29,814 nucleotides of DNA from Planctomycetota bacterium (GTDB lineage: Bacteria; Planctomycetota; Phycisphaerae; Phycisphaerales; UBA1924). Location of the stretch: assembly GCA_023432465.1 (NCBI GenBank), contig JAEYUO010000084.1, forward strand, positions 1-29,814, written 5' to 3'. Under the pieces are notes generated by a model. It made no database searches. It had not been told where the DNA came from and was given only the letters and a program-made list of their open reading frames with translations. Shown here piece by piece: positions 29,786-29,814 of this stretch. The number at the start of each line of letters is the position of its first letter. The stretch's first letter is position 1. Made by a program: the position numbers and the translations under genes.

Positions 29786-29814
29786 GTGGGGAGTGGGGAG
29801 TGGGGAGTGGGGAG
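29786..29814 (+). repeat. Heptamer array GTGGGGA at window end
   Basis: Four perfect GTGGGGA units and one further base reach the window edge, so the array may be longer. On the minus strand it is open in the sigma-factor frame. Confidence 0.9.

Noticed and set aside
29786..29814. CRISPR array.
   Set aside because: The units are contiguous 7-base repeats without spacers, and no cas genes are present.

Overview
The window is high-GC bacterial DNA that most likely comes from a planctomycete of the class Phycisphaerae. Three lines of evidence point there. Exported proteins end in a PAP-G-A type PEP-CTERM-like tail (13528-14211 and 20139-20858). Three otherwise different membrane proteins carry the C-x2-C-x-Y-[DS] ... 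C-P-E-C-G zinc ribbon common in that group. The sigma factor, the MoxR/BatA-type proteins and the many lineage-specific exported proteins also fit. No rRNA, tRNA, CRISPR array or complete transposon was found.

Layout. 1-5058 (minus): a DUF58 / BatA-like / VWA membrane operon, split by a 556-bp cassette holding a four-helix-bundle (23S rRNA intervening-sequence protein family) gene between inverted heptamer arrays. 5059-7150: a repeat-rich spacer, a zinc-ribbon membrane protein, and a lipoprotein gene set between two copies of the 3' end of the next gene. 7152-12819 (minus): a large exported protein, a GT4 glycosyltransferase, a zinc-ribbon membrane protein, truA and a small membrane protein; truA and the glycosyltransferase both carry palindromic repeats inside their reading frames. 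12972-17948: a small membrane protein, a PEP-CTERM-like protein, an isolated nuoG, a Phd/VapC-type toxin-antitoxin pair and a TPR-like lipoprotein. 18034-21720 (minus): an unrecognised 47-aa basic protein, nadA, a PilZ protein, a second PEP-CTERM-like protein and a DUF6580-like membrane protein. 21819-29814: a zinc-ribbon/HEAT-like membrane protein, pheT, a three-gene set of exported proteins ending in a DUF4430 protein, pfkA and an ECF-like sigma factor.

Two themes run through the window. First, at least ten genes have a TANNNT hexamer ending only 5-9 bases before an ATG or GTG and no Shine-Dalgarno sequence, so leaderless or near-leaderless transcription looks common. The genes that lack this signal include several with clear GGAG-type ribosome sites. 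Second, short degenerate arrays of 7- or 8-base G-rich units, and REP-like palindromes, lie between genes and also inside reading frames, where they are translated. The four-helix-bundle cassette with heptamer arrays as terminal inverted repeats is the best candidate for an undescribed small mobile element. All family assignments come from reading motifs; no database search was run.
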